64,000 nt of DNA from Isoetes taiwanensis (taxonomy: Eukaryota > Streptophyta > Lycopodiopsida > Isoetales > Isoetaceae). This document shows, piece by piece, positions 1 to 10,094 of this stretch. The translations under genes and the position numbers were made by a program. The notes beneath the pieces were generated by a model. That model was given only the letters and a program-made list of their open reading frames with translations, did no database searches and was not told where the DNA came from. The DNA lies in NCBI GenBank assembly GCA_021234155.1, contig JAJEKV010000033.1, positions 4,443,454-4,507,453 on the forward strand, in the 5' to 3' direction. Every line of letters begins with the position of its first letter. The stretch's first letter is position 1.

Positions 1-1
1 C

Positions 2-1312
2 CGGATCCGTGATCTTGAACAACAGCTGCAGCAAGCTATTCAGTCTGCTGATGAGGCTCAAGCAAAACTTGACGCCCAGACCGCCATTCTTCATAGAATG
101 CCTGTTGACTTCCCAGTTCCTTCCTGCTATCACGATTATGTGGTTGCTCGACGCCACCTCTTCCTTTCGAAGTGGCATGCGGAAGATGGACCTGTGGATA
201 TTCCCCTGAGCAGTGCAGATTTTCTTCGGATTTGGCCAGAACTCTCCATTGAAGACAAAGGGTTGTGCTGTGCCCTTGTGGTCTTTGATCTCATACACTG
301 TGCCGATCCAGACTTTATCACCTTCAGAGTGGTTCAGCCCATGGCTTACATCTTTCATGATTTCTATCTGGGTGATACACAGGAACATTTTGGAAACGGG
401 CCACGACAGCTTTTTCATGGTGACCCCACTGTGCAATGGGTGCTTCAGGATAACAATCCATATCTTGCGGATCCTGCTCAGACCCAAACTCTTCATCAGG
501 AGTACATGCCTGAGCTTGCCAATCATTTATCTCTCGGCAAGCCCGAGCGCCGAACAAATCCGAAGTATCTAGGACATCCCGAGGATCTTCCCTATGCACA
601 AATTTATATGCAGCACCTCGCCGGTTACAATCGCCATAAGCTCTGTTGGATAGCAAGACGGTCCCCACGGGATGGGATAGCCCTCCCCAACTCTCGACTC
701 TCTGCTTCTCTTTGGGATCGTTGGTGTCGGGCTCTTGATCCGGATCTTGTCGGGCCAATTCAGGGGAGACCGGCTCAGCAACCCACGCCCACGGGCATGG
801 TTCCTTCTCCCTATGCTTCCCTCAAGCGCACCTCCACGCCCCGGTTCCCCGACTTCGATTGGCACCTTCCTTTTTGGACCAAGGTCATGGATGGTCATGC
901 GGTGGACACCACCTCGGATCTCGGCGGATCTCCTGGTGGGATCCACGCTTTGTTCGCCCGCTCACATTGGGAAGAAGGTGCCACTCGGACAACACCACCA
1001 ATTGGATCTACATTGCTAATGGCGTGGTTGGCAACGGCCAGCGGATGCGCTTCATGGTCTCGACACCTTCTTGCGAATGCCTCCACCTCACCTCGATCCT
1101 TCCGTCCATCTTCAAAGCGTGGATTTTGCGCTGCTCTCAAATGCATTTTGCTAAGCTCCTTAAATCGACAAATGTCGTCCATTTTTCACTTTGCAATCCA
1201 AATGCGATGTCGGTGCCTTTGGCCTTCGGACTGTCTCCTCATGGAATGTCGGTACATTTCTTCGGGCGCCCACGCCGCCCTTGAAGACATGGTGCGCTCG
1301 CTTTCTTATTGA
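2..1312 (+). CDS. Retroelement ORF entering from left edge, unrecognised
   Basis: The frame is open from base 2 and runs to a stop at 1312, so the N-terminus lies outside the window. The visible start is a glutamine/alanine-rich coiled-coil-like stretch. A tryptophan- and histidine-rich globular region follows, covering roughly the first 150 residues after the internal Met at base 98. The last third is proline/serine/threonine-rich and of low complexity, so the C-terminus may be frameshifted. I recognise no family. A polypurine tract and an LTR-like start lie about 170 bases downstream, which suggests a gag-like or extra 3' ORF of an LTR retrotransposon. A host gene fragment is the alternative. 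Confidence 0.4.
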   Translation, partial: RIRDLEQQLQQAIQSADEAQAKLDAQTAILHRMPVDFPVPSCYHDYVVARRHLFLSKWHAEDGPVDIPLSSADFLRIWPELSIEDKGLCCALVVFDLIHCADPDFITFRVVQPMAYIFHDFYLGDTQEHFGNGPRQLFHGDPTVQWVLQDNNPYLADPAQTQTLHQEYMPELANHLSLGKPERRTNPKYLGHPEDLPYAQIYMQHLAGYNRHKLCWIARRSPRDGIALPNSRLSASLWDRWCRALDPDLVGPIQGRPAQQPTPTGMVPSPYASLKRTSTPRFPDFDWHLPFWTKVMDGHAVDTTSDLGGSPGGIHALFARSHWEEGATRTTPPIGSTLLMAWLATASGCASWSRHLLANASTSPRSFRPSSKRGFCAALKCILLSSLNRQMSSIFHFAIQMRCRCLWPSDCLLMECRYISSGAHAALEDMVRSLSY

Positions 1313-1480
1313 TGCGAGATCACCGCCCTTGGCCAAAACACTCCTCAAGCTCTTCAATCACGCCAGGGATCTCATAAGCCCGATTACCATAATGGTGCCC
1401 GTCCTCACTCCCGTGAGGATCACTTTCGAACATGGCTTCCCGCCCTCGAACGCGCTCCTCCTTTTCTTCACTCGGTGTCG

Positions 1481-1493
1481 TTTGGTGGGGGAG
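1481..1493 (+). other. Putative polypurine tract
   Basis: The sequence TTTGGTGGGGGAG lies directly before a TGTTAG start. This is the usual arrangement of the plus-strand primer next to a 3' LTR. Confidence 0.5.
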
Positions 1494-1996
1494 TGTTAGT
1501 CCTATGCCTCCCAGTGCGGACTATTCATGCATCTGACAGGACCGGGTCAAGCTCAAGGATCCTCGGTCGACCACGTCGGACATCCAAGGCTCCATGAAAG
1601 ACCAAGCGGCAGACCCACGCATGATCAAAGCCTGTGGCCCGATCAACAAGAGGCGCTTCGGACAAGTGGCGGCCCGCCACCGCCAGCGTCGGCGTCGGCG
1701 TGATTCTAGGCACTTCAAGAGGCACCGCCAAACATTCCTCCAAATCGGGCCTCCTTCCGAGAGTCGGCACCGAGATCGATCGAGTGTCTATATTGGGCCC
1801 AAGGCCATTGTACTATATATATGAGTAGAGCTAGCACATGAGTTTTTAGATGAGTTTTGAGTCTTGTCTCCTTTCAGTTTTCTCTCTATTGCGAGAGCTC
1901 ATGTATTTTCATCATTGATATCAAGGAAGCTTATCATCTTTCTCTCATTGTTTTGTTTTCTTCTTCTTCTTCTCTTCTTGCAAATCCCGCGTGACA
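1494..1996 (+). mobile_element. Putative 3' LTR (about 503 bp)
   Basis: It begins TGTTAG immediately after a G-rich polypurine tract. It contains a TATATATA box at about 1813-1821, followed by a T/C-rich leader. A plausible end is TGACA at 1992-1996. No second copy is present in the window because the element continues to the left. The 3' boundary is a guess: 2000-2170 has similar composition and could still belong to it. Confidence 0.45.
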
Positions 1997-2560
1997 TAGT
2001 CCCCCGGACTCTCCTGTTAGATCCACTGGTCCTCACAGAGGGTTGTCTTCCAGGAGTTCCCGAACCCAGACCCCAAACACCATTCCAGCCCGCTTCGGAT
2101 CATTTCCAGAGGTTTGCCAGGATCCAGTCGGTCTATGACAATTCGTTCATGACAGATTCATCCTTTGCTGCCGTGTAATCTTCTTTCATACATACCTCTG
2201 GGTTAATTCCAGATCTTTCAAAGCCTCCTCGACATTACTTACCCCTTGAATCTCACTTTGATGGTCTGCACGGAATTGCCAAAGCATGCCTTATTAGCCA
2301 ATACAAATTTTTCCAATTCTGGCTTACTGTAATGTCTTGCAACAGATTAATTCTTAATCCTCTAATTCCAACCAATTAATTTATACAGACCAACTTACAG
2401 TTGGCTTTACCATTTACTTGCCTGGCCAATTCAAATCCTAGCATCTCCTCCTGTGTAGGTAGTAAAACCCCCATCTGGATTGGTACCGCTTTGTGTTTGT
2501 TGGCTCCAATCTCCAATCTCCTTAAGCTCCTTATACAATTTGACAACATTCTTATTACTA
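1997..2560. other. Unassigned stretch
   Basis: I recognise no gene, RNA or repeat here. The right part may be the far end of the decayed gypsy element that lies on the minus strand downstream. Confidence 0.3.
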
Positions 2561-3600
2561 TCACGGTGGGGCGGAATTTTTTTACCGAGATTCTTTCTTT
2601 CTTTCTTTCTCTTCACGAATTAAGTTCTCCCAAAAAAAACCCAAATCCTTCATAATTTAATATTTATTGACCTTCTGTATAAACGGGATTAATCCATAAG
2701 AATACATACTGGCCTTCTGTGAATTCAAAGGTTTATGCATTTTAGTCTCCTCAATTGTGCATCCAAATCCTGGGCTACTTCATTGGCCATTTCCACATTA
2801 TAGAATCTCTCCAATTCAGCGAACATCAGCACTCTTTGCTATACATTGTCTCAAATGAACTCATCCTTATAGATTCCTGGTACGTATTATTATAGGCAAA
2901 CTCCGCCAAATGCAAACAGGAATCTCACGCCTTAGGCTGGCTCGGCACATAAATGTTTAACATATCTTCTAAAACCTGATTTACTCATTCCACTTGCCCA
3001 TCCGTCTGTGGATGGTATGCGGTGCTAGTATTCAATTTAGTTCCCATATTTCGGAACAATCCTTGCCAAAAATGACTCACGAACCTTGAGTTTCGATCTG
3101 AGATAATGGTACGTGGCATACCATGCAACATGAAAATTTCTTTGACAAATAACTTGGAGATATCCATAGTTGTGGCTGTCATCTTTGTCGGCATGAAATG
3201 CGCTTGCTTAGTCAATCTGTCTATCACAACGTAGATGGTATTATACCTTGCCTGTGTTCGAGGTAGATCTACAATAAATTCCATGCCAATGCATTCCCAT
3301 TTGGATGAAGGAACTTCAAATAGTTGCAACTCTCCTAAGGCTTTAAATCGTGAAGCTTTAACTTTCTGACATGCTATAACATTTCATCAGATACTCTTTA
3401 ACTATTCTCTTCTACCCTGGCCAAAAGAAATTTTGCCTAACCTTCATTTGAGTCTTGTATACCCAGGGATGTTCTGCTAATGGGCTACCATGTGCTTCAT
3501 ACAAGAATCTCATCTTCCATTCCAAATCATTCGGAACGCACATTTGACCCTTGTAATGCAAGACTGCATTAGCACTAGAGTTGTCCATTGGACCATTATT
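2560..3600 (-). pseudogene. Ty3/gypsy pol remnant: integrase region
   Basis: Read on the minus strand, 3600-3360 resembles the H2C2 zinc-binding part of an integrase, with in-frame damage. Bases 3329-2985 hold an open piece of the catalytic core. It shows DRLTKQAHFMP, ISDRNSRF and AYHPQTDGQVE, which place two catalytic Asp and the Glu of the DDE triad. The frame continues with stops to about 2700, including an EFAYNNTYQES-like segment typical of the region after the core. Multiple stops and frameshifts make this a dead copy. No LTR, reverse transcriptase or gag belonging to it was found. Confidence 0.85.
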
Positions 3601-4285
3601 GGTCCATGAACCATTATTGGTCCATCATACCCTTCCTCACTTAATGCCATAATTCTCGTCAAAGATTTTGTAATTTTGTAAATTGATTGCACAATATTTG
3701 TGTGCACTTGATTTCGAACCTCGTAGAGAAATTTCACGGCAATTTGATTTGCCGTCTTAGAGTTGTGATCATTTGAAAACAGGCAAAAACACTATTTTTT
3801 GGAGAAAGGAGAATCTTTACCGCCAATTGCAGATGGCGCGCAAGCATAGGAAGCATTCAGATTTAATCCAACGGCTACATCTAAGTTTTTGGATGGCTAA
3901 GATTGAGGCCCCAAATTAATACATTTTTCCTCCAAATGTGGCTCTGTTTTTTTACGTTTAGGAGATGCCGGAGTAACCTCTGTTCAATCCTTTTTTTCTC
4001 TCAGCATACTTCACGCATTAAGTTAGCACAAACTTAACTAGAGAATGTGTAAAGCCTTTTTTTTTCGTTAAGTTAAGAATAGAATATAATAGAAATATAA
4101 CATAACCCTTTTTGCGGATGTATTTAACTAGTTTCTGCTAAGTTAGTGTCTTTTAACTTCATTTGTACACGCATAAGGATCTCTTATAAAAAAATTAACT
4201 TCATCTTAATATAAAGTTAGGTGCAAAGATACCATTATTGCTATGATTTAAAATATCGTAATGCATGTTGCACTACAATAAACCA
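3601..4285. other. AT-rich 3' flank of the pectinesterase gene
   Basis: No gene is seen. A short GGTCCAT direct repeat occurs at 3590-3630, and several TTAACT-type words occur at 4010-4210. The region probably contains the 3' UTR of the pectinesterase but shows no clear polyadenylation signal. Confidence 0.4.
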
Positions 4286-5885
4286 TTATAGACCTAGAAT
4301 ATATGGTACGTTTGTTGAAGGCAACCATTCGTTACCTCCAATAAATGAACCAACAGTGAAATGTAATGCCTCCGTCGTGTTAAGTGCTCTAGTCCAATTC
4401 ACTCGACTTGACATGGTTGCTCCTGCACCAGTGTTTTTGTATTCGCCATAATATACGGTTTGGGATCTATTAGCAGGGGCACCATCCCATGCAAGCCAAC
4501 CTGCTGGGTTAATTGCACTGCTAAGTTGACTTTTCATGAACACAGTCCTAGAATAAGTTTTCCATGGACGGCCCAAATAGGTTTGACTAATGGCCCCATC
4601 AACCTGGCACTGATGAACTGATATCCCTGTATTCTGATTTATATCATCACGCCCTTGAGCAGTAATGGTGTTCTTTTGGAAACTGAGAGGTGTCCTAGCA
4701 TATAATGAGCACTTTTGAAAAACTACAGCCGAATTGCCAAATATAAAGTCTACAGTTCCTATCACTTGACATTCTCTATAAAATTGGCGATTAGCATATG
4801 TGTAGAGAGTATCTTGATAAGCAACTATGGAACACTTATAAAAGGCAACTTTGTCGGAAGTCACTAGCAGAGCAACTGCTTGGTTATTTTGAGGGCCCGC
4901 GTTATTCTGAATGGTAAGGAACTTACCAATGAATCCATTGCCTTTGACACCTGCAAATTATGGTATATAATTAGGAAGATGAAAGCCATTCATTTCCTAG
5001 ATAGGAAGGGAGAAACGTCTTACCAAAAGTGGCAGTTCTAAAAGTGGTCCCAGCTTGAGCATAATAATTGCTAGCAGTGATTATAGTCTTATTGATGCCA
5101 TCACCAAAAATAGTAAGATTTGTTAAGGAGCTTGGGACTTCAACCGTTTCATTGTATATACCCTTCTTAACATAAATAACGTAGCCAGGAAAAGAGGAGT
5201 TGATAGCAGCTTGTACAGAAGTGAAATTGCCACTGCCATCTTTGGCCACCACCAAATTAGCAGTCACATTTTGGAGGAGAAAACGACGACGATCGGGGGA
5301 CATCCAGATAGGAAGGCCCTTGATAAGCTTATAAGGAAAAGATAGCTCTTTTTCGACCAAATTTCTGCCATAGCTGCCATATGTATTAGTCTGATTACTA
5401 AGAGCCTGCTTTCTCAGATTCATAAATAAGGCCAATGAATTGCTAAGATCCTTTTGTAGCCCTTTTGCATTGCTCAACACTCCTTGCAGCGCTGATACTC
5501 CTAGAGCCTCAAGCTCATCTGCACATGTTGATCGCCCTGTTAGCGCCGTGCTCGTCCACGTCCATATATCATCACTAGTCCCATCCTCAATTGACCTTTG
5601 CGAAAAATATTGCACCTTTGCTGCTGCATCATTGAGATACCCCATTGCCCCCTTTAGGAACTCCATGCAATCTTCTAACACTACCCTCACTCTAGCCTCA
5701 CTTTGCGAATATGAAAGCGCATTTTGCACTATGTTAATTACATTTTGAAGTTTTGGTGCTGACGATCTCATTCCATCCCTGCAAGCTTGTGATGCATTCT
5801 GTATTGCAGTAAGTGGGAATCCATAGCCACTCGATATGCATAAAATCAATAACAAACCAACCACATGGACTTGGTGCTTTGGCAT
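4286..5885 (-). CDS. Pectin methylesterase with N-terminal PMEI domain
   Basis: Two exons, 5885-5024 and 4950-4286, are joined by a 73-nt intron (donor GGTAAGA, acceptor TTTGCAG), giving about 508 residues. A signal peptide covers residues 1-22. A PMEI-type inhibitor domain with conserved Cys follows (about 30-180). The processing site RRRFLL is near residue 200, and the catalytic pectinesterase domain fills the rest. Catalytic motifs are present: QAVALLV, QDTLY, GTVDFIFG (the two Asp and the stabilising Gln) and LGRPWKTYSR. The enzyme removes methyl esters from cell-wall homogalacturonan in the apoplast, and the pro-domain is normally cut off before export. Length and exon structure are normal for the family, and I see no disruption. 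The start is the first Met before the signal peptide. A weak AT-rich TATA-like tract lies near 5970-5980. Confidence 0.93.
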
Positions 5886-6842
5886 GACGTTAGAACAATG
5901 AAGATGGGACGAGATGATGCAGGTTGTAGTGAATTATCAAGTCACCTATGGCATATGGTTCTAGAGGTCATACTTTATTTAGAGCTTTAGGTTGTTGGGC
6001 CCAACGGTTGTTAGAACTCACTTTCCTCCCCTTTATGTCGGGTGGACAAGACAAAATTTTATTTAACATGTATATGACCATGTCTTAGGCTCCATTCTTA
6101 TAAGAAATAATACTAGCCCCCAGTTCTCACCTTTGCCACCAAATATATAGGCCCACATTGTGTTTTGACTCTATTTTAAGAATCAACTATTTGGTTTTGG
6201 TAAGCTGGCAAGAGAAACATTGTCAATGTTTTCCATAAGTGCCTACTTCTAAATCATAAATTATATTTTATTGGATATACAACACTATAAACATCGGCAA
6301 GATCGAGGGTAGGCACATTTCAAAAGTCAATGGCATAAACGGCAACATTGATTGAACGCGTTTGTCTTCCAAAGTTTGAGCTGTATTTTGGAAGAAAAAG
6401 AATGAAGAATAAAATGGAAGAAGGAAAAATGAGGAAGAGGAATTTTAAAGACCGTGTCCTACTACCCTTAGTGTTTATTCGCATCTATGGTTAAGTTTAG
6501 TTAAGGTAACTTTTACCGTTAAGTTAAATTAACAGTAACTGGGTGATTTTCTTCATACTAAAGCTAGTTAAGAAATTTAGCTAGGCCAACTTAATGGAAA
6601 ACTTTTTCGCACTCGTTTAGTTAAAAATGTTGGTTAAAAAAATCTTAACTAGCTAATTAAATTCTTTCGAACATGTCTAGTTAAGTTAGCCAAAGGTATA
6701 AAAAATTTTAAGCACATTTAACTAAATTTAGCTTTTAGTGCTAATTTCTAATTTAGTTAATTTTTAGTTAATTTTGTTGACTTAATTGAACAAGGGGTGA
6801 AGACAAGTTTAGTTAGTGTTTTTGGTTAAAAAAGTTGCCCAT
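5886..6842. other. Pectinesterase upstream region and TTAACT-rich DNA
   Basis: The first few hundred bases should include the promoter of the minus-strand pectinesterase. From about 6470 the DNA is dense in TTAACT/AGTTAA words, partly as inverted pairs, which looks like old MITE or simple-repeat material. No ORF is convincing. Confidence 0.35.
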
Positions 6843-6997
6843 TGCGGTGGTGGTCTAGTGGTAAGGCCTTGGATTGGAGTGATCCCCACTAGGGTTCAAA
6901 ACCCACTGGCTACCATCGGGTGGGAGATGTGGGTGAGTGCAAGTCCCACCAACTATGCCTTCAAACAAAAAAAAAAAACAAAAAACAAAAAAAAAAT
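6843..6997 (+). mobile_element. tRNA-derived SINE
   Basis: An internal RNA polymerase III promoter is visible. Box A-like TGGTCTAGTGGTA lies at 6851-6863 and box B-like GGTTCAAAACC at 6893-6903, with tRNA-like spacing. A non-tRNA body of about 60 bp follows, ending in an A-rich tail (6966-6996). The head does not fold as an intact tRNA and has no anticodon arm, so it is a SINE and not a tRNA gene. Target duplications are not clear. Confidence 0.7.
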
Positions 6998-7340
6998 GTT
7001 AATTAATTCTTAAATAAATTTCTTAACTATATGCTAACTTAACTAGTCGTGCGAATGTAAATTCCATAAAAAAAAACTATAATTTAACTTAACTGCGGGT
7101 GAGAGATGTGGGTGAGTGCAAAAAAACTATAATTTAACTTAACTGCGGGTGGGAGATGTGGGTGAGTGCAAGTCCCACCAACTATGCCTTCAAACAAAAA
7201 AAAAAAAAAAAAAAAAAAAAAAATGTTAATTAATTCTTAAATAAATTTCTTAACTATATGCTAACTTAACTAGTCGTGCGAATGTAAATTACATAAAAAA
7301 AAAAAACTATAATTTAACTTAACTGCGCGTACGAATGTAC
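6998..7340. repeat. Local duplications of the SINE 3' half and flank
   Basis: The SINE 3' segment (GGGAGATGTGGGTGAGTGCA plus the following body and A-tail) recurs at about 7145-7222. A shorter partial copy lies at 7091-7120. The flanking TAATTAATTCTTAAATAAAT tract recurs after each tail. This is tandem duplication of a pre-existing locus, not new SINE insertion, because the non-SINE flank is duplicated too. Confidence 0.75.
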
Positions 7341-7859
7341 CCTTATTAGGACATTTTTATTTAGAAACTTAATGTGTTAATTTTCTATACAAATATGCCC
7401 ACTTATAGCGAAGGGCTCTTGGAGGCCCACAATTGTTGCCATATAACAAGTCTCATCACCTGTGCAGCAATGTCATGACGTACATGCAAATGGGATGGAC
7501 AACATATGTGAACATTTTTGCTGCGTGTTCTAAGTGCAGAGGCCTTGATACATGTGAAAACGATCATGCACACCTCATAATAGAAATATAATCATCAGAT
7601 AGTTTCGTTGAGAATTCTCTCATTTTTTTATGTATGTAAATTGCATGAGTATTTATCATGCCTGCCATGTATATAGAAATGGGATATGGTTTCTTGGACA
7701 TTTTGCTTTCTGATTATGCACAATAAGAGCTTTTCTTTCTTACTCTTCAAACCAATGCGACATCATGGTGTTAAGACAGATGGAGTGTAAGTTTAGCAAA
7801 TATCTTGAGTGCATACAGATGTGGTGAAGTTCTACAATATCATACTTTTTCTCTCAGAA
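7341..7859. other. Unassigned stretch
   Basis: AT-rich sequence with no recognisable gene or repeat. It could include upstream remains of the PPR-like pseudogene. Confidence 0.3.
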
Positions 7860-8860
7860 CATGATATCATTGTGCAAAGTGCTCTTGATCTATGCCAAAT
7901 TCAGCATCTGTATGATTCATGGCATGTTTTTGCTAGGATATGCAGACATGGGATTTCGTTTCATGGAATGCATTAATTCATGGATATGCAGAGTGTGGGA
8001 CTGTCACGAAGTGAACAACTTGATTATAAAAATGCAAGAGCTTCGTTTCAGTCTAAAGACTAAATTAGATATGCTAATATCTAGTGCATCTAGTAGTCTA
8101 GAATGGGTCTAAGTATATTGAGTCACGTTCTCACATTTGGATTTAGAAGAGATTTTTATACCGAACATGATTGTTTGCATGTATCAGAAATTCAACAATC
8201 TTCATTCTGCATATCATGTATTTGATATAGTTTGCATGTTAATAACATTTGTTCATGGAATGCGCTGGTATCTGGATATGGTCAGTATGGAAACAATATG
8301 GGGTTATACAATTGATAGAATAAAATGTCATTTCTTAAAACATAGTGATCTCAAGATGTGGTCAGTCTGAGGTTAAGAAAAAAGGCTATTCATTTGATTT
8401 GTCAGGTTGAACAACAGGGTTTAAGCTCGACAATGCTATTCATGTCAATGTTTTTAAGTTCATTTGACATTATGCAGTCTTGCGAATGGGGGGAAAATGG
8501 CGATGCAAAGTTCTTGAAATCTGGTCTACGTCTAGATCTTGCTGGAAGGTATGCAACCTGGAAATATCTAGATCTTGCGCTAGATTTTGCTGCAATGTAT
8601 GCTAAACGTGGAAGTCTCAATGATGCCCATCAAATATTTGACTGGATGCCTGGATGGGATCGAAACACGGAAGTCTCAATGATGCCCATCGAATATTTGA
8701 TTGGATGCCTGAATGGATGTGGTGTTGTGGAAGTTGATAATCAGAGTATATGCCCAAGGTATTAGTAAGGCATATGATGAAGCTCTTTTGCAAATGCAGC
8801 AGGAGGGAATCACGCCAAATGCAATAATATTTGCATGCACTTTGAGTGCCGGTATGCTTT
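7860..8860 (+). pseudogene. Pentatricopeptide-repeat (PPR) pseudogene
   Basis: Degraded PPR units appear in shifting frames. A GYAECG-like unit is near 7978, a WNALVSGYGQYG-like unit near 8258-8300, and a clear AMYAKRGSLNDAHQIFDWMP at 8593-8650. The last is followed by a near copy about 45-50 bases downstream (8668-8720), and by an EALLQMQQEG..PNA unit at 8780-8830. PPR proteins bind organellar RNA; the unit spacing of about 35 residues and the SLNDAHQIFD motif are typical of the plant PLS class. Stops, frameshifts and the short internal duplication show it is not functional. Confidence 0.6.
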
Positions 8861-9280
8861 GAATGGGGCTTTTAAGTACTAGGAAAAATATGGTTCGAGA
8901 AGAGAATACCTAGTATTTTCCCAAATGTAATAAACAGTTAGCGCATTAGCATTACATACATTACCTACCTTATCGCTCAAAAATATGGAAACCCTTCCAA
9001 ATTTTCCTAAACCACGAAGAGTTTCCATCTATAGATCCCGGTAGGGTTTCCGCTCAAAAAATAAAATCAAAAGCAATTGGGTGGTCATGGTCTGCCAAGT
9101 AATTAATTTATGCAATTTAAAGTTATACTGTTGTTTCAGAATTGCTTTTTTGGGTTGCCCCTAGGGGGGCAAACCCTTGTTTATGTGGGTTTGTGGCATA
9201 TCCTAGGTATATGCTGGAATATACTTAGGATATGTTGATGACTGCTAAAAACCCATTGTTGCCTTAAATATCTCTGTAAA
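8861..9280. other. Unassigned stretch with GGAAACCCTTCC-type words
   Basis: No gene is seen. Bases 8985-9055 contain GGAAACCCTTCC/GGGTTTCC words resembling the hairpin-rich repeat at 52030-52600. Confidence 0.35.
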
Positions 9281-9907
9281 TTGAACACAATGGATGATGA
9301 GGCTCTTCCGCGTTTGGCTCAAAAGGAAACATTTGAAAAAGGATGGTATGCTGATGGGTTGGTGTGGATACAAAAGTGGGGCTTAGATATCTTGGATTTA
9401 AATGCTAACAAGAAGCGTCTCTGGGATTGGGTGAAGGAGGGTCTAATGGCTAAGTTTTGGACTAGGCCAGGGATAAAAGCTGAACTATACAGAAATACTT
9501 TTAATCCTGGATTGCAGCATGCCAGGTACTTGGAAGAAAGTATTTCGATGAAAAAGCGGCATTGCATCAGTCGCTTCCGTATGCACTCACATCATTTGAA
9601 TGTGGAGGTAGGGAGATGGTATAACACCACTCGGCAGTCACGTGTGTGCAGAATGTGTGGCACAGATGAGATTGAAGATGAGACTCATGTAGCCTTACAC
9701 TGCCCAGCATACCATGCATTGCGTCGTAGGTTCAATGTGGTTGCTTCAGATATGCTTCGCTTCTGTGCCTTGCCTGCAGGAAACGTCGGTAGTTTTCTTA
9801 TTGAATGCTTGCAGTTGAGGGAGACAAGGATTAAAGAATTATGTAGAATTATATGTACTGATTCAGATTTGGAGGGAGACGAGGATGTGATAGAAGACCT
9901 CCCTTAA
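9281..9907 (+). mobile_element. LINE 3' end: C-terminal zinc-binding region
   Basis: A 208-residue open frame matches the C-terminal end of a plant non-LTR retrotransposon. A basic SRFRMHSHHLNVEVGRW segment precedes a CRMCGTDEIEDETHV..HC zinc-knuckle-like motif. The same architecture occurs in the minus-strand LINE at 43871-44365. No reverse transcriptase lies upstream, so the insertion is strongly 5'-truncated. A short 3' UTR and a simple-repeat tail follow. Confidence 0.75.
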
Positions 9908-9990
9908 GAGGTCTTTAATTTATAGCTGATATTTGATGATTGTATTTGCTAAGTCTTATGGACCTGATGGTCCGACAGACAAAATATAAA

Positions 9991-10005
9991 ACTTCACTTC
10001 ACTTC

Positions 10006-10090
<85 letters not shown>
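9991..10090. repeat. (ACTTC)n then (TC)n microsatellite
   Basis: Four ACTTC units run directly into about 41 TC units. The tract follows the LINE 3' UTR and is best read as the expanded simple-repeat tail of that element. Confidence 0.95.

Positions 10091-10094
<4 letters not shown>

Noticed and set aside
324-946. Minus-strand ORFs at the left edge
   Set aside because: They overlap a longer plus-strand frame that is open from the window edge and is placed correctly before a PPT and LTR.
6845-6920. Possible tRNA gene
   Set aside because: Boxes A and B are present, but no acceptor stem or anticodon arm forms and an A-tail follows. A SINE explains it.
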